This document shows, in pieces, positions 33,556 to 42,842 of a stretch of 64,000 nt of DNA (its first letter is position 1; each line of letters begins with the position of its first letter). Position numbers and translations under genes: made by a program. The DNA comes from Ancrocorticia sp047602305. Lineage in GTDB: Bacteria > Actinomycetota > Actinomycetes > Actinomycetales > Actinomycetaceae. A model generated the notes under the pieces. That model saw only the letters and a list, made by a program, of their open reading frames with translations, was not told the DNA's origin and ran no database searches. The stretch spans positions 3,224,001-3,288,000 of the forward strand of contig JASGHO010000001.1 of the NCBI GenBank assembly GCA_047602305.1. Reading direction: 5' to 3'.

Positions 33556-35532
33556 CTAAATCACAATCCGGGTGGAGATTTCGGCGGTGCGCCGGGGCGG
33601 CAACTTGACCGTCCAGGGTGGCGAGGCGCTGACGTGCGTGAGCCACACAAAGACGCGCTTGCGCCAGATGGACATCGTCGGCTCCGGTCCGGCGCACACG
33701 TTGAGATGCGACAGCATGAAGAAGGCGCTGTCGAGTTTCCAGGAGTGCAGCCCGAGGGCCGCCTGGCCCTCGGCGAGAGCTTTCTCCAGGTCGCGGTTGT
33801 CCATGAAGCCGAAGTTGAGCGTCAGATGGAAGACGCCCGGCAGCGGGGTGGCGATCTTGTCGATGCACATGCGCTCGTTCGGCGGAACGTGCGGGGTGTG
33901 CTGGGTTTTGAGGGACACGATGACCACGTGGTCATGCAAGGTGTGATTGACGGCGGTGTTCACCTTGAGGGAGAGCGGCGTTGTGGTGATCATCGAATGC
34001 GGGTAGATGGCGGTGCCGGGGATACGGCGCGCGGGTTTCTTGGCGAGTGCCTCCAGGAAGTCGTGAAGCGTTCCCTCCTGATCCATGCGAGCTTGTTTGA
34101 CCAGGTATTCGCCCTTGTTCCAGGTGGTCATGAGGAAGAACATGAGGAGCGCGATGCCCAGCGGCAGCCAGCCGCCGGTGAGAATCTTCGTGACGTTGGC
34201 GGCGAACATCGGCCATTCGATGGCTGCGAGTGCGATGAACAGGGCACCGGTCGCCCACGCGGGCCAGTGCCACCCCACGCGGGTGAGGAGCACGAGGAGC
34301 GCCGAGGTGAGGACGAAGTCGGTGGTGACGGCCAGGCCGTAGGCGCTGGAGAGGCGGTCGGAATCCTGGAAGATGATGATGACGGTGGCCACCGCGGCGA
34401 ACAACAGCCCGTTGACCGCCGGAAGATAGATCTGACCCGCTGCCGATTCCGAGGTGTGCACGATCTTCAGATGGGGAAGATATCCGAGCCGCGAGGCCTG
34501 CCGCGAGATCGAATAGGCGCCCGAGATGACGGCTTGCGAGGCGATGAGGGTGGCGAAGGTTGCCATCACCACGAGCACGATGGTCATGGTGCGGGGAACC
34601 AGGAGGAAGAAGGGATTGGTGAGGTTGGCTGGGTCATCGATGAGGAGGGCGCCCTGCCCGAGGTAGTTGAGGATCAGGGAGGGGAGCACGATGGCAGCCC
34701 AGGTAAGCTGAATGGGCGTGCGCCCGAAGTGTGAAATGTCTGCATACAGGGCCTCCGCACCGGTGACTGCCAGTACGATCGCGCCGAGGGCCACGAATGC
34801 GGCGGCGGGATGTCCGAGCAGGAAACCGGCTGCCTCGCTCGGCAGAAGTGCCACAAGGACGTGGGGATTCGCCAGAACGTGCGGGATTCCGGCCACGGCC
34901 AGCGCGAGGAACCACAGGGCCATGATGGGGCCAAAGATGCGCCCCACCTTGGAGGTGCCGGAACGCTGCACGGCAAAGAGCGCCGTGAGAATCGCCAGCG
35001 AGATGGGAAGCACCATGTCGGGCATCGAAGGGAAGGCCACGTCGAGGCCCTCAATCGCAGACAACACCGAGATCGCGGGAGTAATCACCGAGTCCCCGAA
35101 GAAGAGAGCCGCCCCAAACACTCCGGCGAGCGCCACGGCCACCGAGAGCCGCTTGCCCGGCGGAAGATGCTCGCGAACGAGAGTCGCAAGCGCCAGGATG
35201 CCGCCTTCGCCGTCGTTATCAGCGCGAAGAACAAACGTGACGTACTTGAGGGTGACGATGAGGATGAGCGTCCAGATAATGCAGGAAATGACGCCGAGGA
35301 TGTTCTCCTCCGTCAGTGCAATGTAGCCGTCGTTGATCGTGAAGACGGTCCGCAGCACGTAGAGGGGACTGGTGCCGATATCGCCAAAGACGACGCCGAG
35401 GGCACCGAGCCCGAGAAGAGCAGTTGTGGTGGCTGAACGGGCGGCGCGATGTGGTGCCGCGCCCACGCGACTGCCTCGCGTGGCCGAACCCATGTGGATC
35501 ATGGAGTGAAATCGTACGCCCGACGACACCAA
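33556..35532 (-). CDS. kup: KUP-family potassium uptake protein
   Basis: A 658-residue potassium transporter. The diagnostic first segment is LGALGVVFGDIGTSPLYVLR; ALFFGDSVITPAISVLSAIEG and the segment around LYADISHFGRTPIQLTW are also typical. About twelve membrane spans are followed by a roughly 170-residue C-terminal cytoplasmic domain. It imports potassium together with protons. The start is uncertain: a TTG (35532) and a GTG next to it lie 7-10 nt after a -10-like TAGCTA (complement of 35540-35545), while the ATGs at 35502 and 35493 lack ribosome sites. Length is in the normal range either way. Confidence 0.9.
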   Translation of the reverse strand: MVSSGVRFHSMIHMGSATRGSRVGAAPHRAARSATTTALLGLGALGVVFGDIGTSPLYVLRTVFTINDGYIALTEENILGVISCIIWTLILIVTLKYVTFVLRADNDGEGGILALATLVREHLPPGKRLSVAVALAGVFGAALFFGDSVITPAISVLSAIEGLDVAFPSMPDMVLPISLAILTALFAVQRSGTSKVGRIFGPIMALWFLALAVAGIPHVLANPHVLVALLPSEAAGFLLGHPAAAFVALGAIVLAVTGAEALYADISHFGRTPIQLTWAAIVLPSLILNYLGQGALLIDDPANLTNPFFLLVPRTMTIVLVVMATFATLIASQAVISGAYSISRQASRLGYLPHLKIVHTSESAAGQIYLPAVNGLLFAAVATVIIIFQDSDRLSSAYGLAVTTDFVLTSALLVLLTRVGWHWPAWATGALFIALAAIEWPMFAANVTKILTGGWLPLGIALLMFFLMTTWNKGEYLVKQARMDQEGTLHDFLEALAKKPARRIPGTAIYPHSMITTTPLSLKVNTAVNHTLHDHVVIVSLKTQHTPHVPPNERMCIDKIATPLPGVFHLTLNFGFMDNRDLEKALAEGQAALGLHSWKLDSAFFMLSHLNVCAGPEPTMSIWRKRVFVWLTHVSASPPWTVKLPPRRTAEISTRIVI

Positions 35533-35685
35533 AATCCACTAGCTAAATGGTCTGACTTTTGACCTGTAAATCACTGTGAATCGGGAGCTTTTCTAGGACC
35601 ATTGGCCAGATGGAGGTGGCGTGGCGAGCGCCCGATGCGCGGGCGGTCCGGTTGAGCCTCACACATCGGTTTACACTTGGTGATT

Positions 35686-36966
35686 ATGCAGATGGGAAAA
35701 CAAGACAACCGTGAGGCAGCGCCGGAGCTGGATTACGCGAAGGATCTCGCGGATTTCATCTCGGCGTCGCCGTCGAGTTACCATGCAGCGCGCGAGGTGG
35801 CGCGCCGGCTGGAGGCAGCCGGGTACCTGGAGCAGGACGAGGGGGAGGCGTGGAACGCGGACCCCGGAGGACACTATCTTGTCCGCGATGGGGCGGTCAT
35901 GGCGTGGTGGGTTCCGGCCTCGGCTTCCAGCGCCAGTGCTTTCCGGATCGTCGGTTCGCACACGGATTCCCCCGGGTTCAAGGTCAAGCCCGCTCCCGGC
36001 TCGGAACATCATGGATTTTCGCAGGTCAACGTGGAGACTTACGGTGGGCTGCTGCGTAACTCCTGGCTCAATCGGGAACTGGGGCTGGCTGGCCGCCTCG
36101 TGACGATCGACGGCGAGGAGCACCTTGTGCGCACCGATGCGCTCATGGTGATCCCGCAGCTGGCGCCTCACCTGGATCGTTCCGTCAGTGAGAAGCTCAC
36201 GCTCAACCCGCAGAAGCACCTGCATCCGGTGTGGGGGCTCGGCGGGGGAGACGTGTTCGAGGTGTTGGCACAGGCGGCTGGGGTTCCCGCCGACGAAATC
36301 GCCGGCATGGACGTGTTTGCCTACGATTGCCAGGGCCCCGAGATCGTCTCGGGTACTTTCCTTGCCGCGGGCCGTCAGGACAATCTGGTGTCGGTGCACG
36401 CCTCGCTGCGCGCCCTGCTGGAGGCGGAGTCCACGGAGATCGCGGTGCTCGCTGCCTTTGACCACGAAGAAGTGGGGTCTTCCACGGCCACCGGTGCCTG
36501 CGGCCCGATCTTGGAGACGGTGCTGCGCCGTACCGCGCTGGCGGTGGGCGCTTCGCAGGACGAGTTCTTCCAGATGATGTCACGTTCCAGCTGCGTCAGT
36601 TCGGACGCCGGTCACTCCATCAATCCGAATTACGCCGAGTTTCATGACCCGGACCAGCATCCCGTCATGGGCGACGGCCCGATGGTCAAAATCAATGCGA
36701 ACCAGCGTTACGCTTCTGGCGCGAAGGGCCAGGCGCTGTGGCTCCAGGCTTGTTTCGAGTCCGGCCAGGCGACGCAGGAATTTGTGTCGAATAACGCCGT
36801 GACCTGCGGTAGTACCATCGGTCCGCTGACGGCCACACGGCTTGGTATCGAGACGGTCGACGTCGGCGTGCCCCTTCTGTCCATGCATTCGGCCCGCGAA
36901 CTCTCATCCATCGCGGACTGCCACGCTCTGTCTCTCATCCTCCGGGGGTACTGGAACCTTGCATAA
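35686..36966 (+). CDS. M18 family aminopeptidase
   Basis: A 426-residue zinc aminopeptidase of the aspartyl aminopeptidase family (M18), which removes acidic N-terminal residues. Metal ligands and neighbours are visible in IVGSHTDSPGFKVKP, FAYDCQGPEIVSGTFLAAGR with GRQDNLVSV, FDHEEVGSSTATGA and DAGHSINPNY. Length is typical. The start is uncertain by three codons: the ATG at 35686 lies 8 nt after the -10 box TACACT (35672-35677), so a leaderless message is likely; TTG (35677) and GTG (35680) are alternatives. Its stop overlaps the start of the next gene. Confidence 0.88.
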   Translation: MQMGKQDNREAAPELDYAKDLADFISASPSSYHAAREVARRLEAAGYLEQDEGEAWNADPGGHYLVRDGAVMAWWVPASASSASAFRIVGSHTDSPGFKVKPAPGSEHHGFSQVNVETYGGLLRNSWLNRELGLAGRLVTIDGEEHLVRTDALMVIPQLAPHLDRSVSEKLTLNPQKHLHPVWGLGGGDVFEVLAQAAGVPADEIAGMDVFAYDCQGPEIVSGTFLAAGRQDNLVSVHASLRALLEAESTEIAVLAAFDHEEVGSSTATGACGPILETVLRRTALAVGASQDEFFQMMSRSSCVSSDAGHSINPNYAEFHDPDQHPVMGDGPMVKINANQRYASGAKGQALWLQACFESGQATQEFVSNNAVTCGSTIGPLTATRLGIETVDVGVPLLSMHSARELSSIADCHALSLILRGYWNLA

Positions 36967-38590
36967 ACCTCCGATTTTCAACGCTGCCCGGGCGCTCGAT
37001 CAGGCAGCTTTCGCTCACCCCACGCGCCCCTCGCTGACGTACGGGGACACCGTGCTCGCCGTCGCCGACGCCGTCCTCATGTCCCGCAAACTCGCCCAAC
37101 TGCTCGCGCAGGCTGGCGTAGCGCGCGGCGACCGCGTCATGATCGCCTCGCACAACTCGCCCTACCACTTCATCGCCTACATCGCCTGCGCCCGCCTGGG
37201 CGCCGCGTTTGTCCCGGTCTCCTTCCGCCTCACGCAGGTGGAACTCCAGCAGCTCGTCGATTTCTGCGGGCCGCGCGCCATCATCTGCGAACCGGAGATT
37301 GCGGCACGCGGGTCGCTCGCCTCCACCGGCACGTTGCTTCAGTTTGTTATCGACGACGACGTCCAGGCGGGCCCGCTTTCTTCTGGGCTTGCGAACGGAT
37401 ACTTGGCGTTGGCGGCGGCGATGAGCCCCTATGACGGTCTGGTGGTATCCGATACCCGACACGAGGGTATTGAGGGCCTCAACCAGCAGGGCTATCCCGA
37501 TGGCTTGGCGGCGATTCTCTTCACCTCGGGCAGCGCGGGTGCTCCCAAGGCAGTCAAGCTGACGCACGCGAATTTGTGGTGGGCGGCGCGCGGATTCCGT
37601 GACGGATTCGAGTATCACACGGACGAAACCGTGCTCGCCGTCGCCCCTCTGTCACATATTGGGGGATTCAACGGGACCGCGCTGGACGTCTTCAGTAACG
37701 GTGGGCATGTGGTGATCCAACGTAACTTCGAGGCCGGGGAGACGCTGCGGCTCATCGAAGAGAAGCGGATCAATATCGCCTTCGGTGTTCCGACGATGTA
37801 CATGGCTCTCATGGCGCACGCCGATTTTGCCACCCGCGATCTTTCCTCGTGGAGGCTGCCGCTGGTGGGTGGCTCGCAGGTGCCGGCGCCGCTTCTGGGG
37901 CGTTTGGCGGCGCGCGGGCTGCGTCCCCTCAACGTGTGGGGGATGACAGAGAATGCCGGGGCAGGATCCTACCTTCCCTTCGAGCACTGCCCGGGGCATC
38001 CCGGATCCATCGGCAGGCCCTTCGCCTACCTGGAAATGCAGATCATCGATCCGCAAACCTTGGAGCCGGTGCCCGCCGAGACGGTCGGCGAAATTGCGGT
38101 GCGTGGCCCGAGTGTCACCTCGGGATTCTGGCATGGAGAGCACTACAACGAGACCGCGTTCATCGACGACTGGCTCCGCACCGGCGATCTCGGGCAAGTG
38201 AGTGGCGATGGCTTCGTCACCATCGTCGGGCGGCTCTTCGATCGGATCACCACGGGCGCGGAATCCGTGTATCCGGACGAGATCGAAGAAGTACTGCGGC
38301 AATACCCCGGCGTTTCCGAAGCCGTGGTGTGTGGCGTGCCGGACGAGATCTGGGGAGAAACCGTCGTTGCCGGAATCTCGGTGGAACCCGAGACGCCCGA
38401 GCCCACCCTCGTGGACGTGCAAACATTCGCCGGGCAAGTGTTGGCGCGCTTCAAGCTTCCACGCTACCTGGCGGTCTTCCCGGAGATGCCGGTCAGCGCC
38501 GCGGGCAAGATTGACCGCGGCGCCGTGCGCGAGGGAATCATGAACCTCATGGCACAAAGCGGAGCGACGCCGAGCGAGCCCGCGCAGTAG
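36959..38590 (+). CDS. AMP-dependent synthetase/acyl-CoA ligase family protein
   Basis: A 543-residue adenylate-forming enzyme. The ATP-binding loop is ILFTSGSAGAPKAVKLTH, the core motif WGMTENAGAG, and the hinge RTGDLGQVSGDG followed by GRLFDRITTGAES. The C-terminal catalytic Lys is in SAAGKIDRGAV. It resembles long- or medium-chain fatty acid-CoA ligases or MenE-type enzymes. I chose the TTG at 36959, which overlaps the stop of the M18 gene (TTGCATAA) and begins the family-like sequence LHKPPIFNAARALD; the longer open frame runs back inside the M18 gene. Translation is probably coupled. It ends before a perfect terminator. The true acyl substrate is unknown. Confidence 0.82.
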   Translation: MHKPPIFNAARALDQAAFAHPTRPSLTYGDTVLAVADAVLMSRKLAQLLAQAGVARGDRVMIASHNSPYHFIAYIACARLGAAFVPVSFRLTQVELQQLVDFCGPRAIICEPEIAARGSLASTGTLLQFVIDDDVQAGPLSSGLANGYLALAAAMSPYDGLVVSDTRHEGIEGLNQQGYPDGLAAILFTSGSAGAPKAVKLTHANLWWAARGFRDGFEYHTDETVLAVAPLSHIGGFNGTALDVFSNGGHVVIQRNFEAGETLRLIEEKRINIAFGVPTMYMALMAHADFATRDLSSWRLPLVGGSQVPAPLLGRLAARGLRPLNVWGMTENAGAGSYLPFEHCPGHPGSIGRPFAYLEMQIIDPQTLEPVPAETVGEIAVRGPSVTSGFWHGEHYNETAFIDDWLRTGDLGQVSGDGFVTIVGRLFDRITTGAESVYPDEIEEVLRQYPGVSEAVVCGVPDEIWGETVVAGISVEPETPEPTLVDVQTFAGQVLARFKLPRYLAVFPEMPVSAAGKIDRGAVREGIMNLMAQSGATPSEPAQ

Positions 38591-38618
38591 CTGCGGGGCA
38601 GGTGACAACCGCAAAGCA

Positions 38619-38662
38619 ACGGGGAGGGGCTGGGAACGTACGCGTTCCCAGCCCCTCCCCGT
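38619..38662. terminator. perfect 20-bp terminator between convergent genes
   Basis: Arms 38619-38638 and 38643-38662 pair perfectly (ACGGGGAGGGGCTGGGAACG) with a TACG tetraloop. It separates the rightward ligase gene from leftward lipA and can work both ways. Confidence 0.85.
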
Positions 38663-38676
38663 AATCGGTACTTACG

Positions 38677-39699
38677 CTACACCCGCGCGAACTGCGGGTG
38701 CTTGGCGATGAGCGAGCTTGCCTCCTGGCGGGCGGTGCTCGGCTTGGCGAGATGGCGCAGGTTCTCGGGGATCTCCCAGCCCTTCTTGTCCATCGCCATG
38801 CCCCAGAGGCGGCCGGCGCGGTAGGAGGAGCGCACGAGTGGGCCGGACATGACTCCCGCGAAGCCCATCTTCTCGCCCAGTTCCTTGAGTTCCACGAACT
38901 CGTTGGGCTTGACCCAGCGGTCGATGGGGTGGTGCAGGGGAGTGGGGCGCAGGTACTGCGTGATGGTCAGCAGATCGCAGGAGTTATCGCGCAGATCCTG
39001 CATGGCCTGCTCGATTTCCTCGCGGGTCTCGCCCATACCAAGGATGAGGTTGGACTTGGTCACCAGTCCCTCTTCGGAGGCCATGGCGATGATGTCGAGG
39101 GAGCGCTCGTAGCGGAAGGCGGGGCGGATCTTCTTGAAGATGCGCGGCACCGTCTCCACGTTGTGCGCGAACACTTCGGGGCGGGACTCGAATACCGCCA
39201 GCAGCGCGGCCGGGTCGCCCTTGAAATCGTCCACCAGCAGTTCCACGCCGGTGCCCGGGCACATCGCGTGGATCTGACGGCAGGTCTCGGCGTAGATCCA
39301 GGAGGCGCCATCCGGGAGGTCGTCACGCGCCACGCCGGTCACGGTGGCGTAGCGCAGCCCGAGCTGCTTGACGGACTCGGCCACGCGGCGCGGTTCGCCC
39401 CGGTCCAGCATCTTCGGCTTACCGGTGGCGATCATGCAGAAGTCGCAGCGGCGAGTACATTCAGCGCCGCCCACGAGGAAGGTGGCCTCGCGGTCCTCCC
39501 AGCACTCATAGATGTTCGGACAGCCCGCCTCCTCGCACACCGTGTGCAGCGTGGAGCCGTGCACCAGCGACTTCATGTCCTGGTACTCGCTGCCCACCGT
39601 TGCCGTGGTGCGAATCCACTCGGGCTTCTTCTCAATCGGGGTCTGGGCGTTGCGCGCTTCGACGCGCAGAAGCTTACGACCTTCGGGTGCTAGAGACAT
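38677..39699 (-). CDS. lipA: lipoyl synthase
   Basis: A 340-residue radical SAM enzyme that inserts two sulfur atoms into protein-bound octanoyl groups. Both clusters are seen: the auxiliary one in CEEAGCPNIYECWED (CX4CX5C) and the radical SAM motif in ECTRRCDFCMIATG (CX3CX2C). The conserved C-terminal RSSYRAG motif, which supplies the Ser ligand, is also present. The start overlaps the stop of lipB (TGATG), giving a lipB-lipA operon. Length is typical. Confidence 0.95.
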   Translation of the reverse strand: MSLAPEGRKLLRVEARNAQTPIEKKPEWIRTTATVGSEYQDMKSLVHGSTLHTVCEEAGCPNIYECWEDREATFLVGGAECTRRCDFCMIATGKPKMLDRGEPRRVAESVKQLGLRYATVTGVARDDLPDGASWIYAETCRQIHAMCPGTGVELLVDDFKGDPAALLAVFESRPEVFAHNVETVPRIFKKIRPAFRYERSLDIIAMASEEGLVTKSNLILGMGETREEIEQAMQDLRDNSCDLLTITQYLRPTPLHHPIDRWVKPNEFVELKELGEKMGFAGVMSGPLVRSSYRAGRLWGMAMDKKGWEIPENLRHLAKPSTARQEASSLIAKHPQFARV

Positions 39700-40352
39700 C
39701 AGTCCTCGATTCTTTCGGGGCGTTGGAACTGCTGGTAGGCCTGAGCGAGTGCGGGGGCGAGGGCTGCGGCGACGTCGTCGAGCGAAGCGTCAATACCCAA
39801 CTCGGCGAGGGAGGTGACGCCGGCGTCCCTGATCCCACACGGAACAATAGTGCCAAATTTGGTGAGGTCGGTGGTGACGTTCAGGGCGAGGCCGTGCATG
39901 GTGGCGTCGTCGGCGAATTTGATGCCGATGGCGCAAATCTTGCGGTTCATCTCGCCCGGGCGCAGCATCCACACTCCGGAGTGGCCCTCGACGGTGCTGG
40001 CGTGGACGCCGAATCCGTCTCTCAGCGCGGCGATAATCGCCTGCTCGGTGGCGCGCACGAAGGCGACGACGTCCTTGGGCGCCTTGACCTTGATGATCGG
40101 GTACACGACGAGTTGGCCGGGGCCGTGGTAGGTGACGGAGCCGCCGCGGTCCATGGGGATGACGGGGACGGTGGGGTCGGGGATGTCCTCGGGTTTGGTG
40201 CGCCGGCCGGCGGTGTAGACATCCCGCGCCTCCCACATGAGGAGGGTGTCGGGGGCCGCGAGTCGTGCAACGCTCCCATGAAGTTCGCGCTGAAGGGCGT
40301 CGACCTCCATGTAGTCCCTAGGACCAAGGTGTAAGAGGCTGTTGATATGCAC
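39699..40352 (-). CDS. lipB: octanoyl-[acyl carrier protein]:protein octanoyltransferase
   Basis: A 217-residue enzyme that moves octanoate from acyl carrier protein to lipoyl domains, supplying LipA. Family motifs are RGGSVTYHGPGQLVVYPI, the Lys in CAIGIKFADDATMHGLALN, and the active Cys in IVPCGIRDAGVTSL. The GTG start (40352) lies 6 nt after a -10 box TAAGCT (complement of 40359-40364) and there is no ribosome site, so the operon message is likely leaderless. Length is typical. Confidence 0.94.
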   Translation of the reverse strand: MHINSLLHLGPRDYMEVDALQRELHGSVARLAAPDTLLMWEARDVYTAGRRTKPEDIPDPTVPVIPMDRGGSVTYHGPGQLVVYPIIKVKAPKDVVAFVRATEQAIIAALRDGFGVHASTVEGHSGVWMLRPGEMNRKICAIGIKFADDATMHGLALNVTTDLTKFGTIVPCGIRDAGVTSLAELGIDASLDDVAAALAPALAQAYQQFQRPERIED

Positions 40353-40896
40353 CCCTTGAGCTTAGGGGATTCTGGGCCGCAATGAGTGATGAAAACGCGT
40401 TGCCAAGGGACGAGGGTCCTGATGATGAGGGTGGCAGGTTTGCTGCTATTGAGAATGGCTCTCGCTTTGCATGATATGACGGAGTGACGACGACGGACTG
40501 GCCTCACCTACGTATTGCGTCACTTACCTTACGGTGCCGTAAGTTTCTTCTTGTAAAGTAACTGAACAAACTGGGTTTGGGGGTGTTGTCGACAATGTTA
40601 TGGTGCCTTGGGTAAGGTGTGTGGTCTAGTGCACAATATTCTGGGTGTGTGGTCGAAAGTAGAGTATTTGCGCGGGAATTGGTGGGGCGAAGTCAAAATC
40701 TGTGGCGGTGCCAGAGGCTTCGGCAAGTCAGATGATTTCCGGGTTGACAACCAAGCCCCTATATTCGTCTCTAGAACTCTGTGTGCACGTGTGGTTAATG
40801 GCTGTTGCTTGCGGATACTGTGCATGAGGTTAGAGCCAAGGGTGTAGAAGCATTATCGGTGTGCAGTGACGGGAGTGCGACGGAAATGAGAGACGT
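40353..40896 (+). other. 544-bp control region upstream of the peptide importer
   Basis: No gene is supported; short open frames here are unlike known families and have poor codon use. It is more AT-rich than the surrounding genes and holds the CTTACGG-type palindrome listed separately, a TTGACA box at 40744-40749 without a convincing partner at 17 bp, and a ribosome site (GGAAATGAGAG) just before oppB. The long leader suggests regulation of the operon or an unseen small RNA. Confidence 0.45.
40528..40543. promoter_or_regulatory. palindrome CTTACGG-TG-CCGTAAG, operator candidate
   Basis: A perfect 7-bp inverted repeat with a 2-nt spacer, lying between lipB and the peptide importer operon, about 350 nt before oppB. 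Short dyads of this kind are common TetR-type operators. A partial extra half-site CTTAC precedes it. No regulator gene is adjacent. Confidence 0.5.
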
Positions 40897-41907
40897 ATGT
40901 TGAGATATCTGTTCCGACGGTTGGCCAACTATCTGGTCTTGCTGATGGTCGCGGTCTCTCTGGCTTACATGCTTGCTGGCACGCAGCTTAATCCTCGATC
41001 AATGCTCATCGAGCAGGAACTGACCAAAGGACAGAAGGTCAGCTACGAGGAAGTGGTGGCCTCGGTCGATACGCGCCTGACCAAGTGGAACATCAACCCT
41101 GAAGACTCGGTGTTCACGAGATTCTGGATCTGGTTGCAAAACATCTTTCTGAAGTGGGACTGGGGATACTCACCACGAGGCGAGAGCGTCACGGAAGAAA
41201 TCGGACGCCGTGCGATGGTATCGCTCCAGTTGGTTCTTCTAGCCTTCATTATCGGCATCGTCGTGGGTGTCATAATCGGTGCCTGGACTGCCGTGCGGCA
41301 GTACTCGGCATCCGACCGTGTGGTGACAGCAATTTCTATTATTTTGTTGTCTACACCAACCGTCGTTATCGCCGTGTTCCTGCAGATCGGCGTCACCAAG
41401 CTCAATCAGGAGCTGGGATTCCAACTCATCAACTTCGTTGGGCAACGATCAGCTATCCAACCAGACGGTACGATCCCTCAGCTCCTCGATCGACTCAACC
41501 ATCTCATTCTTCCCACCATCTCGATGTCACTCGGCAGTATCGCTTCCTACTCGCGTTACCAGCGTAATCTCATGCTGGACACAATCGGGGCGGACTACGT
41601 GCGGACGGCTCGGGCCAAGGGGTTGCGTTACGGTACCGCGATTCGTAAGCACGCGTTGCGTACTTCGCTCATCCCGATGGCTACGTTCTTCGCCTTCGGC
41701 ATGACCACCCTGGTGCTGGGTGCGGCAATGACAGAGCAGGTGTATGGCTGGCAGGGCATGGGTATCTACTCTATTTCCACGATTTCTGGGCAGGATATCA
41801 ACGGAACTGTTGCCGTGGTGGCGTTCTCTGGTGCGGTAACGCTTGCTGGAGCGTTCCTATCCGATGTTCTCGTCGCGATGATCGACCCGAGAGTAAGGGT
41901 GAAGTGA
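40897..41907 (+). CDS. oppB: oligopeptide ABC transporter permease
   Basis: A 336-residue permease of the OppB/DppB family. It starts LRYLFRRLANYLVLLMVAVS, has six predicted membrane segments, and carries the ATPase-facing loop DYVRTARAKGLRYGTAIRKH with the conserved ARAKG. The periplasmic region between segments 1 and 2 is of normal length. It is the first gene of a four-gene operon (oppB, oppC, oppDF, oppA) and overlaps the start of oppC. Confidence 0.92.
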   Translation: MLRYLFRRLANYLVLLMVAVSLAYMLAGTQLNPRSMLIEQELTKGQKVSYEEVVASVDTRLTKWNINPEDSVFTRFWIWLQNIFLKWDWGYSPRGESVTEEIGRRAMVSLQLVLLAFIIGIVVGVIIGAWTAVRQYSASDRVVTAISIILLSTPTVVIAVFLQIGVTKLNQELGFQLINFVGQRSAIQPDGTIPQLLDRLNHLILPTISMSLGSIASYSRYQRNLMLDTIGADYVRTARAKGLRYGTAIRKHALRTSLIPMATFFAFGMTTLVLGAAMTEQVYGWQGMGIYSISTISGQDINGTVAVVAFSGAVTLAGAFLSDVLVAMIDPRVRVK

Positions 41908-42842
41908 TGTCGACTCCACAAGAGGGGAACGCAGTGAATGAATCGGCAGTGAAGGTTGGGGTGCCAGCCGGTGCCAAGCGTCTGACGCGCAGGCAGCTGA
42001 TCCTGCGTAGATTTCTTCGCAACCGTTCGGCTGTGGCAGGGCTCATCCTTTTTGCGATTATCGTGTTCGTGGCCCTCTTCGGTAACTCACTCAACCAGTG
42101 GAGCTATACTTCGATCGATCCAGGTAAGTATCTCAGGCCACCGGATGCGGACCATTGGTTTGGTACAAACAAACAGGGCCGCGATGTCTTTGCGATGACG
42201 GTCGAAGGGCTGCGCAAGTCGATTGTGATTGGTCTGGCTGTGGCAGCCATACAGACGAGCATTGCTGCGATCGTGGGCGCTACGGCGGGATACTTCGGTG
42301 GTTGGGCGGATAAGGTAGAGACCTGGGTCATCGATCTTCTGCTCGTTATTCCTTCCTTCCTCCTCATCGCCATCATCTCCCAGCAGCTTTCCGGTGAGAC
42401 ATCCTCGACATTCATGTTCATCATCCTGCTCTCCATCTTCAGCTGGATGATGACGGCGCGTGTGGTGCGTTCGTTGACGTTGTCCCTCAAGGAGCTGGAT
42501 TACGTGACAGCTGCGAAGTACATGTCCGTGCCTCCACTGACGATTATCATCCGTCACATTCTTCCGAACATCTCCTCGCTGCTCATTGTGGACTTCACCT
42601 TGGCCGTAGTGTCCGCGGTACTGTCCGAAACATCGCTCTCCTACTTCGGTTTCGGAATCAAGGATCCGCAGGTGTCCTTGGGGTCTCTCATTGCTGCAGG
42701 CCAGCCTTCAGCGCTGACGTACTCGTGGCTCTTCATTCCGCCGGCACTCGTCCTGGTGGCGCTGCTGGCCTCGATTAACTTCATCGGCGATGGTCTCAGA
42801 GACGCCTTGGATCCCTCGTCGCAGTCAGGAGGAAAGGCATGA
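41907..42842 (+). CDS. oppC: oligopeptide ABC transporter permease
   Basis: A 311-residue permease of the OppC/DppC family. The N-terminal part RLTRRQLILRRFLRNRSAV is typical for OppC, six membrane segments follow, and the coupling loop is ELDYVTAAKYMSVPPLTIII. The ATG at 41907 overlaps the oppB stop (TGATG) and has AAGGGTGAA upstream; a GTG one codon earlier is possible. Its end overlaps the next gene by 4 nt. Confidence 0.92.
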   Translation: MSTPQEGNAVNESAVKVGVPAGAKRLTRRQLILRRFLRNRSAVAGLILFAIIVFVALFGNSLNQWSYTSIDPGKYLRPPDADHWFGTNKQGRDVFAMTVEGLRKSIVIGLAVAAIQTSIAAIVGATAGYFGGWADKVETWVIDLLLVIPSFLLIAIISQQLSGETSSTFMFIILLSIFSWMMTARVVRSLTLSLKELDYVTAAKYMSVPPLTIIIRHILPNISSLLIVDFTLAVVSAVLSETSLSYFGFGIKDPQVSLGSLIAAGQPSALTYSWLFIPPALVLVALLASINFIGDGLRDALDPSSQSGGKA

